The notes under the pieces are model-generated. The model was not told the DNA's origin and made no database searches. It saw only the letters and a program-made list of their open reading frames with translations. The translations under genes and the position numbers were made by a program. A DNA stretch of 64,000 bases from Allochromatium palmeri (GTDB lineage Bacteria; Pseudomonadota; Gammaproteobacteria; Chromatiales; Chromatiaceae). The stretch is taken from assembly GCF_009720725.1 (NCBI RefSeq), contig NZ_WNKT01000002.1, positions 124,001 through 188,000 of the forward strand, read 5' to 3'. Positions 55,754-64,000 of this stretch are shown piece after piece (position 1 is the stretch's first letter; every line of letters starts with the position of its first letter).

Positions 55754-57532
55754 CTACAGCCTGAATGTCCGCCATACCAGCCGCTCGACGCCCAGCGCCA
55801 CCACCGCAAAACCATGCAGCGTCTGGAATCCATAGCGCTGTTTCAGCGTCGCCCCATAGGCCCGCGCCTGCGCCTCGGCCTCATTGAGCTTGCCGGCCAC
55901 CGGCGCCAACTCAGCCAGCGCCTCGCGCGACTGCTCGCGCACCTGCTCGCCGCTCAGCTCCAGCGTCTTCAGACTCAGATACTTGAACTCCAGCAGCAGA
56001 TCCAGCGCCTGGACATGCCGCTTGTCCGAACGCAGGATCAACGCCAGATCGACATAGCCGCGCTCGGTCTCCAGTTCCGACACCGCCATATAGAGCCGAT
56101 CATCGAACAACAGGGTCAGAAAGGCGAACTTGACCAACAGCTCATTGGTCCAGCGATAGTCGCGATTGGACAGCACCCGGAAATACTGGCCCTCGATCAA
56201 CGCCGCCAGCGGCTCCAGATCGCCGTGTTGCGCCAGCGCCCGCACCGCCTCGGGCAAGACCCGCGCCGCGCCGGTCGGCCCCAGCCAGCGCTCACGCAAC
56301 CGCTCGACATAGAGTCCGCGCGCCACCAGATTCGGGATGCGCAGCCGGCACTCATCGAAGGGCGTCAGACCCGCCAGCGTCAGAATGCCGAAGAAATAGA
56401 GCAGGGACGCCATGAACGGCTGATCCTTCACCGCCGCCAGCACATCAGCCACGCCGAAACGCTGTACCAGTTCCGGCACCACCACCCGATCATCCCCGGC
56501 CAGCGCCGCCACCAGCAGTTCCTCACCGCCGGGCAACTGCGCGATATAGATCAGCTTGTTGCGGTCCATCGCCAGATTCTCATCCAGCAGCCGGCGCGGA
56601 TACTGACCGTGGCGGCGCAGCGCATCGAGGAAATACAGACTCAGCGTCGGGTTGTAGAGGCTCTCGCTCGCCTCCTCGCTGAACCGATAGCCGTTGTAGA
56701 AGGTGCGCATGGTCGCCAGCGCTTCCTCCACCGACCAGGCGCCGTCCGCCGGCGCCAGCTGCTCCAGCACCGCCGTTACCTCGGTCTCGGTGAAGCCGCA
56801 CAGGTCGTTGAATTCCGGCTCCAGATAGATGTCCTTACCGACGTTGTAGCCGCTGGTCATGTCGCTCAGCACCACCGGCGAGACGCCCGTGATGAACACC
56901 CGATCCACACCCAGCCCACCGGCCCCGGCCTTCACGGCCTTGAATACGGTCTTGAACAACCCCTCGCCCTGCAACAGCGTCTGATAACGATCCCGGCTGC
57001 CGGGACGATCCGCCATCAGCACCTCATTGGCGAAATTGTCGTACTCGTCGATCAGCAGATAGAGCTTGTGCGGAGTCGCACGCACGGCGCCGAGCAGGGA
57101 CTCGAACGACGACAGGGAATTGTGCGGATGCAAAGGAATCGCGCGCGTCCAATGGAGCGCGTAATCTTCGACACACTGACGAATACGATCATTGATGTGC
57201 TGGTGCACCGCCGCTTCGATATCGCCGATCTCGCCATAGGCCGGGATCAGCGAGAAATCCCACTTGAGCACGAAATACCGATTATGCAGCGGCGTGGGAT
57301 TGCGCCCCACGGCCAGCGCCCCGAACAGCGTTTCGAACTGGTCCGCTCGGGCCAGATCGTAGTAATGCTCCAGCATCGACAGCAGCAGGCTCTTGCCGAA
57401 GCGACGCGGGCGTAGAAAGATCAGTTGCAGCCCAGCCGCTTCCAGCGCCGCCAGACGGTCGGTGCGGTCCTGATACCAGTAGCCCCCCTCGATCAGGGCG
57501 CCGAAATCGCTCAGACCATAGGGAAATTGCAT
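55754..57532 (-). CDS. AAA ATPase-like protein with C-terminal PD-(D/E)XK nuclease domain, copy 2
   Basis: This 592-residue paralogue of the protein at 53276-55066 shares the Walker A RPRRFGKS at 41-48, LLIDEYDNF and the C-terminal GYVDLAL...LLLEFKYL. Most of the sequence is identical or nearly so, but blocks at about 112-150 and 380-430 differ completely, as if exchanged by recombination. It ends at RTFRL and a TAG. The ATG at 57532 is preceded by ggaggcttccgag. It follows a different TA pair from copy 1. Confidence 0.87.
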   Translation of the reverse strand: MQFPYGLSDFGALIEGGYWYQDRTDRLAALEAAGLQLIFLRPRRFGKSLLLSMLEHYYDLARADQFETLFGALAVGRNPTPLHNRYFVLKWDFSLIPAYGEIGDIEAAVHQHINDRIRQCVEDYALHWTRAIPLHPHNSLSSFESLLGAVRATPHKLYLLIDEYDNFANEVLMADRPGSRDRYQTLLQGEGLFKTVFKAVKAGAGGLGVDRVFITGVSPVVLSDMTSGYNVGKDIYLEPEFNDLCGFTETEVTAVLEQLAPADGAWSVEEALATMRTFYNGYRFSEEASESLYNPTLSLYFLDALRRHGQYPRRLLDENLAMDRNKLIYIAQLPGGEELLVAALAGDDRVVVPELVQRFGVADVLAAVKDQPFMASLLYFFGILTLAGLTPFDECRLRIPNLVARGLYVERLRERWLGPTGAARVLPEAVRALAQHGDLEPLAALIEGQYFRVLSNRDYRWTNELLVKFAFLTLLFDDRLYMAVSELETERGYVDLALILRSDKRHVQALDLLLEFKYLSLKTLELSGEQVREQSREALAELAPVAGKLNEAEAQARAYGATLKQRYGFQTLHGFAVVALGVERLVWRTFRL

Positions 57533-57614
57533 CTCGGAAGCCTCCGTGAGCCTGGAATGTGCAACGGTCTCGATCCACGACGGCTCGGCTAAGCGGCAGC
57601 GTGCGCTTCGCTCT

Positions 57615-57950
57615 TCAGCACGGATGCTCGGAACGCAGATCCCGTGCCGCTTCATGAAGCGCTTTAGGGTTACGTCTGGCGATCGCGAGCAGGGTTCGCG
57701 CCGGACCACGGGGCTGTTTGCGGCCTCGCTCCCAGCCTTGCAGCGTGCGTATAGACACGCCAAGCAGTGCTGCAAACTGGGTCTGGGACAGTCCTGTTTC
57801 CTGTCTGGCCGCCAGGGCGAGTGGCCACACCACATGCCCTTGCCCAGTCTTCATCTCTTGGATGGCCTGGAGTAGATCGGCCGCGAGATCACGGCCGGCC
57901 TCGTAAGCCTCGATCTCGCTGTCGTTCAAAGGTTCAACGTTCGAGGGCAT
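57615..57950 (-). CDS. HTH antitoxin (HigA/NadS-like)
   Basis: This 111-residue protein has a C-terminal XRE-type helix-turn-helix (SQTQFAALLGVSIRTLQGWERGRKQP), the layout of antitoxins that pair with RelE-like toxins of the HigB2/RelE type. It overlaps the upstream toxin by 17 bp. Its end abuts an approximately 80-bp block shared with the region after higA. Confidence 0.87.
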   Translation of the reverse strand: MPSNVEPLNDSEIEAYEAGRDLAADLLQAIQEMKTGQGHVVWPLALAARQETGLSQTQFAALLGVSIRTLQGWERGRKQPRGPARTLLAIARRNPKALHEAARDLRSEHPC

Positions 57951-58245
57951 GGCGTATCTCCTTCAGCTTCTGGCCGGTAAGATTGTCTGTTTTGGACTTC
58001 GCGTACAACGTCAGAAGAATCAGCTCACCGGCGGTCGTTCGCGTGTAATAGATGACTCTGACACCGCTGGATTTGCCCGATGCCGCTCTTCGCCAGCGCA
58101 CTTTACGCAAACCGCCTGAATCGGGAATCACATCCCCTGCATCCGGGTTTTCCGCGATGTAGGCGGCGAAACTGCCGCGCTCCTCCTCTGTCCAGTACAG
58201 CGGCCATTGCTTCTGAAACAAGGGCGTTTCGATCACCGTCAGCAT
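57934..58245 (-). CDS. RelE/HigB2-type toxin
   Basis: This 103-residue protein has the pattern VIETPLFQKQWPLYW, FAAYIAENPDAGDVIPDSGGLRKVRW and GVRVIYYTRTTAGELILLTLYAKS, characteristic of RelE-family toxins paired with HTH antitoxins. The start overlaps the end of the large ATPase gene by 7 bp, so it may be co-transcribed with the DUF4007 operon. Confidence 0.9.
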   Translation of the reverse strand: MLTVIETPLFQKQWPLYWTEEERGSFAAYIAENPDAGDVIPDSGGLRKVRWRRAASGKSSGVRVIYYTRTTAGELILLTLYAKSKTDNLTGQKLKEIRHALER

Positions 58246-61200
58246 GGGTCACAAGGGACATCAGGCGGTTTTTGTCGTCCACAGTGTTCCAGCAAGGCCG
58301 CAACGACCGCCAGCCGCTGTGTCTCATCGAGACCCGCCAGCCCAGCCGCGATCTCAGCGGCCCGTTTCGCTGCCGCCTGACGCTCCGCGCTGGAGAGCGC
58401 CAGTACATGGCTAACCTCGCCGCGCTGAGGATCGACACGCTTGAGCAGCACCGCCTCCTGATTCGCGCGCGCCTCGGGCAGGGCATCGCGCAGCCGTCGC
58501 AGATCACGCAGCTGCTCGGCGAACTCGGCCAGCCGCGCCTCAGCTTGCAAGCGGTTCGATTCGCGCCATTTGTTTGCCGGCGCGCCACCAAGCAGCGTCA
58601 TCACCGATTCAAGCCAGGCCTCGTCGGAGCGAAAGCCGGTATCGGCCAGACGCCGGGCGAAGGCCCCGACCGGGCTGAGCTCGGGTGCATAGCGTTCCAG
58701 CCCGTGATAGCGCTCGGCGAGTCCCTGGCGCAGGGTCGCGACATCCAAGGTTTCCCGATCCGCGACATCAAGCAGCGCGCGTCCCAGACGCTGACGCCAG
58801 TCGTCGAGCAGACCAGGATAGGCATCGCGCAGTTCGCGTAGCAGAACGATCAGGCGCTGGATGACCGTCTCGACCACGCCCGCCTCCTGCGTGGCGAAGA
58901 CCTCAGGACTGACACCACAGACGCGCGGCAGATCCTCGAACAACAGCGCGCCGGGACGCTTGGCCTGGCGGAAGATCCGTGCAAGCTGACGCGCCTCCTC
59001 GCTCATGCCGCCGCCCTGCTGACTGTAATCAGGCAGTTGCGCGATGAACCGCACCAGCGGCCGCACGATGTCGAGCAGACTGGCCTCGCGCCCGAGGCGC
59101 CCGATGATGGACTCCAGATATTGCTCGAACAGCTCGCCGCGCAGTCCCTGCAAGTCATAACGCTCCAGCGCGAACAGCGCCGGACGACGACACAGCAGCT
59201 CGGCCTGTTCGAGCGTGAGCGTGTCGCAGAACACGCCTTCCTGATAGAGCGCGGTCTCGCGCCGATGCGCCAGCAGATAGGCGATCAGCAGAATCGGCAA
59301 CACCCCGAGCCGCACCCCGAACGGCGGACCTTGCAGCCGGGTATAGAGTTCGGGCACCGGCACCTGACGCGCGCCATCCGCCCCGAGCGTGTCCGAGATC
59401 GCGTCCCACAGCGGCCGCAACCGGCAACGCCCGTTATCGTCGCCGGGCGGCGCGAAAAAGCCGTACTCCCCGTCCTCGCGCCGGTGCAGTCCGCTCTGTT
59501 TGAGCAGCGACAGATACAGACTCTTTTCCGCCGGATCTTTCTCGATCCCCAACTCGGGCTGATCGGCGGCGTTGAGCATGGCGACGAGCAACCGCTTGCG
59601 ACCGGTCGCGGCACTGGTCGAGGGGCGCTCGCGGTTGATCAGTTCGTTGCGGATCAGCGGTGCCTGGTGGTAGGCATCGTCGATCCACTCCGAGAGCTGG
59701 CGTTGCAGATCGCGCCGGTCGTGCACCGGGCTGGGCATCCCGCCGAAGGACCAGCTCAACGCCTCGGGTTCCTCGATCAGGGTCTGGATCAGCCCGATCG
59801 CCTCGCTCTCGGCATTGGCCAGCCAGGTCTGATGCTCGCGTTGGGCAACCGGATCCTGATGCAGCGCCGCCTGCTGGCGCGGCAGGTCGCGCAGTGCCAG
59901 CCATTCACCGACCAGCTCGCGCAGCCGCTCGGTGAAGGGACAGACCGCGACCACGTCCAGCTCGGGTGCATCGGCCAGATCCGGTTGCTCGTCCGGCTCA
60001 GCCAGATAGAACCACAGCCGCGCATCGCCCGTGTCGAGCGGCTGGGGCGGCCAGCGGTCGCGCGCCGTGAAGGCCGGCGTGTAGGTGCGCAGGGTGCCGG
60101 TCTCGATCGAGGCGCGGCGCGCGACGATCGGCCGCAGCGGGGCCAGCGTGTTGAGCGTGTCAGCCAGTGACAGGCCGGACTGCTCGGCCAGCGCCTGTTG
60201 CAGCGCGCCGCGCAGATCGAAATCACTGCCCTGCCAGACGCGGTATTCCTGGGCGAAGCGGCGGAAATGGATCACCGAGCTGGCTTCGAGCCGAGCGATG
60301 AGTGCCGGCGTGGCCGCGCCGAAGACGCTGTCGAGCACCGGACGCGACGCCTTGAGTCCGCGCTGAGCGCCGATCAGGTTCAAGAGACCGATGGTTTTGA
60401 GCAGTCGTCGCGCGGCCTCGACCTCGGCCTCGCTATCCGCATCGCCCGGCGCGAACCGCTCCAGCGCTGTGACCACCTCGACCCAGCGATGATAGGTGAT
60501 CGGATCCGAGAAGCCGCCAGCCTGATTGAGGATGAAATAGTCGTACAGCTCCCAGGGACCGATCCAGTCGCCCATCACCAACTGATCGAGCCGCTGGCGC
60601 AGTCCGCAGGCTTCGGTGCTGGCCAGATAGGAAAAGAGCGTGCGCTCGTTCTGCGCGACCTTTTGGCACAGGATCGGCAGGATCAACAGCGCCAGCGGGT
60701 GCAGCGGATAGGCGCGCTCGAACAGGGCGCGCGCGGCGTCCGGCTCCAGACCCAGGGGCAGGGCATGGGTCTGGGCCAGCGCGTCGAGATCGGCGGCCAG
60801 ACGCGCCTGGACCTCCGGGCTGAGCGGCTCGGTGCGTTCGAGCGCGGCGGCGACCAGACGCAGCGATTGCTCGGCTGGTTCGAGAAAGGCAATAGCCCCG
60901 AAGCGGCCCTGGACCTTCTGCCATTCGTCGCGCAGTCGGCTGCCGAGCCGGTTGCCGTAGTGCTCGAACGCCTGATGCAGCATCACCAGCAGATAGAGCG
61001 GGGCGGTATGGGCCTCGGCGGCACGCTCGGCGAGCAGTTGCAGCAGATGGATCTCGCGCTGCTGGGGGTGGTGCGATTCGTATTCGAGAAATTTGCCCAG
61101 CTCGTCGATCTCGATCAGAACGCCGGCACCGCCGGACTCAGCCCAGGCGGTCTGGATCTCGCCGATCCGGTTGAGGATCTGATCCATGGGCGCACCGGCG

Positions 61201-61739
61201 CGCGCCGCCGCCTGGAGACGCTTGACGAGTTTTTCGGACAGGTCTTCACGCTCGACGGATGCTGCCAGGGCCAGCAGCAACTGGCGCGAGAGCGAGTCGG
61301 GCAAACCGTTGATCTGCACACGCAGAAAGCCGCGCGGGGCACTGACGCGACTGTGCAGACCTTCAGCCAGCTCGGCATCGGCACGCTTCAGGATCGAATG
61401 CGCCACATGGCGGGCTGTTGAGTCGCGCGCGCCGAGCAGGGCGCCGAGAAAGAGCGCGAACGCCGACTTGCCCGCCCCATACGGTCCGATTAAAGCGAGC
61501 GCCCGCTGACTGGCCTCGGATGTGAGACCGGGCAGAATCTGACCCAGGGCGTCGAGCGCACGCGAGGTCGGCTGATAGTGATGGATCGGGTCGAGCGTTT
61601 CGCAGTCGCGCGCCAGATTGATCGAGCGACTGAAGGCGCGCTGGAGCTGGATCTGTTGACCGAGCGTGGTTCGAGCGGGCGTCGCCGCTCGCTGCGCCGC
61701 CGAGTCGGCTGCACTGGACAGGGGGGTCGATTGGATCAC
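58239..61739 (-). CDS. Large P-loop ATPase paired with DUF4007 (SspC-like), copy 2
   Basis: This 1166-residue protein has Walker A GPYGAGKS at 85-92 and Walker B-like VLIEIDELGKFLEY, and a long helical remainder. Its organisation matches copy 1 at 34.2-38.7 kb although sequence is strongly diverged and it is shorter. I prefer the GTG at 61739, which overlaps the stop of the upstream DUF4007 gene as GTGA and has gggagc 8 bp upstream; a GTG 13 codons earlier lacks a ribosome site. Pairing with DUF4007 suggests the Ssp-type modification ATPase. No sulfurtransferase gene is directly attached. Confidence 0.72.
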   Translation of the reverse strand: MIQSTPLSSAADSAAQRAATPARTTLGQQIQLQRAFSRSINLARDCETLDPIHHYQPTSRALDALGQILPGLTSEASQRALALIGPYGAGKSAFALFLGALLGARDSTARHVAHSILKRADAELAEGLHSRVSAPRGFLRVQINGLPDSLSRQLLLALAASVEREDLSEKLVKRLQAAARAGAPMDQILNRIGEIQTAWAESGGAGVLIEIDELGKFLEYESHHPQQREIHLLQLLAERAAEAHTAPLYLLVMLHQAFEHYGNRLGSRLRDEWQKVQGRFGAIAFLEPAEQSLRLVAAALERTEPLSPEVQARLAADLDALAQTHALPLGLEPDAARALFERAYPLHPLALLILPILCQKVAQNERTLFSYLASTEACGLRQRLDQLVMGDWIGPWELYDYFILNQAGGFSDPITYHRWVEVVTALERFAPGDADSEAEVEAARRLLKTIGLLNLIGAQRGLKASRPVLDSVFGAATPALIARLEASSVIHFRRFAQEYRVWQGSDFDLRGALQQALAEQSGLSLADTLNTLAPLRPIVARRASIETGTLRTYTPAFTARDRWPPQPLDTGDARLWFYLAEPDEQPDLADAPELDVVAVCPFTERLRELVGEWLALRDLPRQQAALHQDPVAQREHQTWLANAESEAIGLIQTLIEEPEALSWSFGGMPSPVHDRRDLQRQLSEWIDDAYHQAPLIRNELINRERPSTSAATGRKRLLVAMLNAADQPELGIEKDPAEKSLYLSLLKQSGLHRREDGEYGFFAPPGDDNGRCRLRPLWDAISDTLGADGARQVPVPELYTRLQGPPFGVRLGVLPILLIAYLLAHRRETALYQEGVFCDTLTLEQAELLCRRPALFALERYDLQGLRGELFEQYLESIIGRLGREASLLDIVRPLVRFIAQLPDYSQQGGGMSEEARQLARIFRQAKRPGALLFEDLPRVCGVSPEVFATQEAGVVETVIQRLIVLLRELRDAYPGLLDDWRQRLGRALLDVADRETLDVATLRQGLAERYHGLERYAPELSPVGAFARRLADTGFRSDEAWLESVMTLLGGAPANKWRESNRLQAEARLAEFAEQLRDLRRLRDALPEARANQEAVLLKRVDPQRGEVSHVLALSSAERQAAAKRAAEIAAGLAGLDETQRLAVVAALLEHCGRQKPPDVPCDPC

Positions 61740-62665
61740 GCGCGGCGCTCCCGATAGTGGTCGCTGAGAATCTGGCACGGTTCGACCGCCCGGCGTCGAT
61801 AGAGTTGATGCACACCAGCGGTATCGCGCAGCTCGTAATACCCGGGATAGCGATCCATGACACGGGCGAGCGTGGCCATCAGTCCTTCTTCCGTCAGTCG
61901 GAAGGCGGCACCGACAGCGGGCCAGTCGTCGCCGCCATAGAGCAGCCCGCGCACCGGGAGCGCCGGCGTCTGTGGATCGGAGTGGAAGCGGTCGGCCAGC
62001 GCGAAATGCAGCGCCAGCGGCGGCAGGAAGGGCCGCGCCGCGCGCGGACTGCGATAGCCCTGTCCCGGATCGACCTCGACCAGCTTCAGTTGCGCGAGTG
62101 GGGAGTCGAGATGATCCTCGCCGCTGCCCTCACCGGCGGCATACATCCGCAGCAGGGTCGAGCTGTCGGACTTGATCGTACTGGCCGAGCGGCGCACCTG
62201 GAGTTCCTGCTCGGCGAAGTCGGTCAGCGCCTGGCGCATCTCCGGCTCGCGAAAGCGCGGCATGGCGAAGCGGTTGAAGAACCAGTAGAAGCCGGTGGCC
62301 AGCTCGGGGTTGGAGACGATCAGCCAGTGGATGATCCAGAGCGTCGCTTCGTCTTCCAGATAGGGATCGGCCTGCTCACCGAGCAGGGCGTCGCCGAGCG
62401 GGGTGATCGCTGGATCGGCTTTGGAAAAGTCGACGAGGCGCGTGACCTGGAGCCAGTACTGGATGGCGCTGACCATGTTGCGCCCGACGCCCAGCTCGAC
62501 CATCGCGTCCTCGGGGGTACCGAAAAGGCGAGGATTCTTACCAATGGCTCGAATACCCTTGGTCAGCCAGGCATAGCGCAATGGGAAGGTGGAATGGCGC
62601 CCAAAGGCGGCTTTGCTGCGATTGAGCTTGATCACGAGGCGGTCAACTCCTTTTCGTTCTGCCAA
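61736..62665 (-). CDS. DUF4007 family protein (SspB-like), copy 2
   Basis: This 309-residue protein has the typical DUF4007 N-terminus FGRHSTFPLRYAWLTKGIRAI, followed by the FGTPEDAMVELGVGRNMVSAIQYWL helix-turn-helix-like block and LWIIHWLIVSNPE. The C-terminal part has a winged-helix-like YYELRDTAGVHQLYRR. In Ssp systems this protein is thought to provide DNA recognition and nicking. Its stop overlaps the start of the ATPase gene. It is the first gene of the island; only 55 bp separate it from the HDOD gene. Confidence 0.82.
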   Translation of the reverse strand: MAERKGVDRLVIKLNRSKAAFGRHSTFPLRYAWLTKGIRAIGKNPRLFGTPEDAMVELGVGRNMVSAIQYWLQVTRLVDFSKADPAITPLGDALLGEQADPYLEDEATLWIIHWLIVSNPELATGFYWFFNRFAMPRFREPEMRQALTDFAEQELQVRRSASTIKSDSSTLLRMYAAGEGSGEDHLDSPLAQLKLVEVDPGQGYRSPRAARPFLPPLALHFALADRFHSDPQTPALPVRGLLYGGDDWPAVGAAFRLTEEGLMATLARVMDRYPGYYELRDTAGVHQLYRRRAVEPCQILSDHYRERRA

Positions 62666-62720
62666 ATATCCATAGATCGGAGCGAGGGCGGAGAGGATTC
62701 TGGGGTATGCAATCCGTTTA

Positions 62721-63560
62721 TCACGACTCCATGAAGGCCGAGATAACGTCCTGCGTGGTGGTGATGGTTGCGTCGAGTATGGCTGGAAGTTGTTCGATAT
62801 CGAGTCCCGTCAGATTCCAGGCGCCATCGTCGAGTACCGGCACCCAGCGCGTACCGCTGGTGCCGAGTTTGAGACTGTTGACGATCAGGTCAGCGACATG
62901 CACGACAGCGGTTTCGGATGAACTCGGCGCGCGCCAGGGGGCATGATGATCGTAGACGACCGAGCGAAAGACCTCCGGCAGTTGCCAGTGCGCAAGCAGG
63001 ATGGCGCCGAGTTCGGTGTGGTCGATGCCCAGATACTGCCGTTCCAGGTCGTGCAGATGGCCCTGGCGTTCACGATGGGCCTGTAGGGCGGCACTCATGT
63101 CGAGCGGTTCCAGGATGTAGAGCGGCAGACGCCCGATGTCGTGCAGCAGTCCGGCCAGATAAGCCTGCTCCGGGTTGGCCCGACCGCCCTGGCGTGCGAT
63201 GAGCTGGGCGGCCACGCCGCAGGCGATGCCATGCTCCCAGAACGAGCGCATGGAGACCGTGCCGAGCGGTAGATCACGGAACACCGTCATCAAGGCGGTG
63301 GACAGCACCAGATGATGGGCGGCGGTCGTGCCGATGAGTGTCAATGCACGCAGGATGGTGTCGACCTTGGTCGCCAGACCATAGAGCGGGCTGTTGGCGA
63401 CGCGCAGCATCCGCATGCTCATGGACGGGTCGGACTCGATCAGACTGGCCGCCGTCTCCAACGAGCTGTCCGGGGCCGCGATGGATTCGCGCACACGCTG
63501 ATAGACAGCCGGGAGCGCGGGTAGCTCGTCGAGTCGTTCGATGAGGCGGTCAAGACGCAT
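62721..63560 (-). CDS. HDOD domain signalling protein
   Basis: This 279-residue protein is a single HDOD domain: LPALPAVYQRVRESIA at the N-terminus, the AANSPLYG-like VANSPLYGLATKV, SFWEHGIACGVAAQ, and the HD-like LAGLLHDIGRLPLY and HTELGAILLAHW segments. HDOD proteins are HD-related scaffolds in signalling and usually lack phosphodiesterase activity, although LHDIGR is retained here. The ATG at 63560 overlaps the preceding gene by 11 bp. Confidence 0.9.
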   Translation of the reverse strand: MRLDRLIERLDELPALPAVYQRVRESIAAPDSSLETAASLIESDPSMSMRMLRVANSPLYGLATKVDTILRALTLIGTTAAHHLVLSTALMTVFRDLPLGTVSMRSFWEHGIACGVAAQLIARQGGRANPEQAYLAGLLHDIGRLPLYILEPLDMSAALQAHRERQGHLHDLERQYLGIDHTELGAILLAHWQLPEVFRSVVYDHHAPWRAPSSSETAVVHVADLIVNSLKLGTSGTRWVPVLDDGAWNLTGLDIEQLPAILDATITTTQDVISAFMES

Positions 63561-63879
63561 AATCTGAACCCTGGGACCGAGCGAGCGCCCGGTCCAGGCA
63601 GAGCGCGTGCAAGGCCTGAATGACTGGATGATCGCCATTGCTCAAACTGAATTGAGTATCGATCGAACGGCGGATCTCGTCGATGGCTTTGGGATCGCAG
63701 ATCCCTGACTCGGCTGTGTCCTCGTCCGGCACGATGACGACCTCGGCGACACCCCACGATTTGAGTGCCTGGATCTGACGCTCGCCAAGAACGATGCCGG
63801 CACGGATCAGGATCTGACCATGAGGATCGTGGACATCCCGGGCGAGCCGCATCCCTGACTGGATCTCTTCGGTGCGCAT
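63550..63879 (-). CDS. Small protein similar to the N-terminal domain of HD-GYP proteins
   Basis: This 109-residue protein reads GMRLARDVHDPHGQILIRAGIVLGERQIQALKSWGV in its first half, the pattern of the small beta domain often found at the N-terminus of HD-GYP c-di-GMP phosphodiesterases. No HD-GYP part follows; the HDOD protein is encoded next with an overlap. The two may be a split regulator. Confidence 0.75.
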   Translation of the reverse strand: MRTEEIQSGMRLARDVHDPHGQILIRAGIVLGERQIQALKSWGVAEVVIVPDEDTAESGICDPKAIDEIRRSIDTQFSLSNGDHPVIQALHALCLDRALARSQGSDYAS

Positions 63880-63929
63880 GAGCGGCTTTCCATGTTCGTC
63901 GTCGATTGGCAGAGTCTACACCATCCACA

Positions 63930-64000
63930 TCAGTGCAGACGCTGTCCCGAGCACCAGGTCTCGAAATAGCGCTGCATGACCTCGCGTGCCGGGGGCGGAT
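63930..64000 (-). CDS. C-terminal end of an unidentified gene
   Basis: The last 22 codons of a frame entering from beyond the window read PPPAREVMQRYFETWCSGQ and end in TGA. Too little is visible to identify it. Confidence 0.4.
   Translation of the reverse strand, partial: PPPAREVMQRYFETWCSGQRLH

Noticed and set aside
55691-57415. A 574-residue plus-strand open frame opposite AAA/PD-(D/E)XK copy 2, rich in Gln and Arg
   Set aside because: A similar frame appears antisense to copy 1, as expected for a shadow of duplicated GC-rich genes. No ribosome site or motif.
34169-61739. BREX system, with the two large ATPases as BrxC
   Set aside because: No PglX methylase, PglZ phosphatase or Lon-like gene is present. 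DUF4007 neighbours and a PP-loop sulfurtransferase fit phosphorothioation better.
62686-62704. Partial similarity (ggcggagaggattc) to the reverse complement of the tRNA-Ser 3' end
   Set aside because: It is inverted and has a gap of about five bases, so it cannot be the direct repeat left by site-specific integration. Probably chance.

Overview
This is a GC-rich chromosomal window from a gammaproteobacterium. Gene content (minCDE with its own dap neighbours, ffs upstream of dnaX, hemerythrin and EncFtn-type iron proteins, large GGDEF/EAL hybrids, and abundant Rpn and AAA/PD-(D/E)XK families) fits a purple sulfur bacterium of the Chromatiaceae best. That placement is inference; no photosynthesis or sulfur-oxidation gene lies in the window.

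Region 1 (1-34 kb) is mostly core genome. It opens with the start of a PAS chemoreceptor, then about 700 bp without a gene that contains a palindromic IS200/IS605-like scar. Next come a two-RCK potassium channel with a small membrane partner, a hemerythrin, and an amidoligase/glutamine-amidotransferase-fold pair. Convergent to these are a zinc peptidase, hemH and a stand-alone EncFtn-like ferritin. Lysine/DAP genes dapC-dapD-dapE, the minC-minD-minE operon, a HIT protein, recR-ybaB-dnaX and the 4.5S SRP RNA follow. From 17 to 34 kb there are envelope proteins, including a DUF2272 lipoprotein beside a secreted protein with a Cys-His-Asp arrangement. A hybrid histidine kinase is followed by a 1386-residue GGDEF-EAL protein with degenerate kinase and Hpt parts. 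Then come a dicarboxylate/glutamate symporter, a MurE-like ligase, a periplasmic Hsp20-like protein, mtaB and tRNA-Ser(UGA).

Region 2 (34.1-62.7 kb) is a defence island that starts about 100 bp beyond the tRNA-Ser, with every recognised gene on the minus strand. I read it as a DNA phosphorothioation locus of the Ssp/Dnd type. In transcription order it holds a DUF4007 (SspB-like) gene and a P-loop ATPase (SspC-like) gene; two cassettes, each a type II toxin-antitoxin pair followed by an AAA + PD-(D/E)XK protein; an orphan antitoxin-like gene beside a palindromic repeat; and a TPR protein. These are followed by a PP-loop sulfurtransferase (DndC/SspD-like); restriction genes of the DptF-DptG-DptH/SspFGH type; a ParE-type TA pair; a UPF0175 protein; an Rpn nuclease; and a second DUF4007-ATPase pair. 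Two modification pairs therefore bracket one sulfurtransferase and one restriction module. The DptF-like protein carries an N-terminal domain that looks like the phosphorothioate sulfur-binding domain of ScoMcrA-type enzymes, which would give the restriction complex a direct reader of the self mark. The sulfurtransferase, F and G genes are clearly AT-richer than H and the rest, so the operon is a mosaic. No cysteine desulfurase and no integrase is present in the window.

Region 3 (62.7-64 kb) returns to ordinary genes: an HDOD signalling protein, a small protein like the leader domain of HD-GYP proteins, and the last codons of an unidentified gene.
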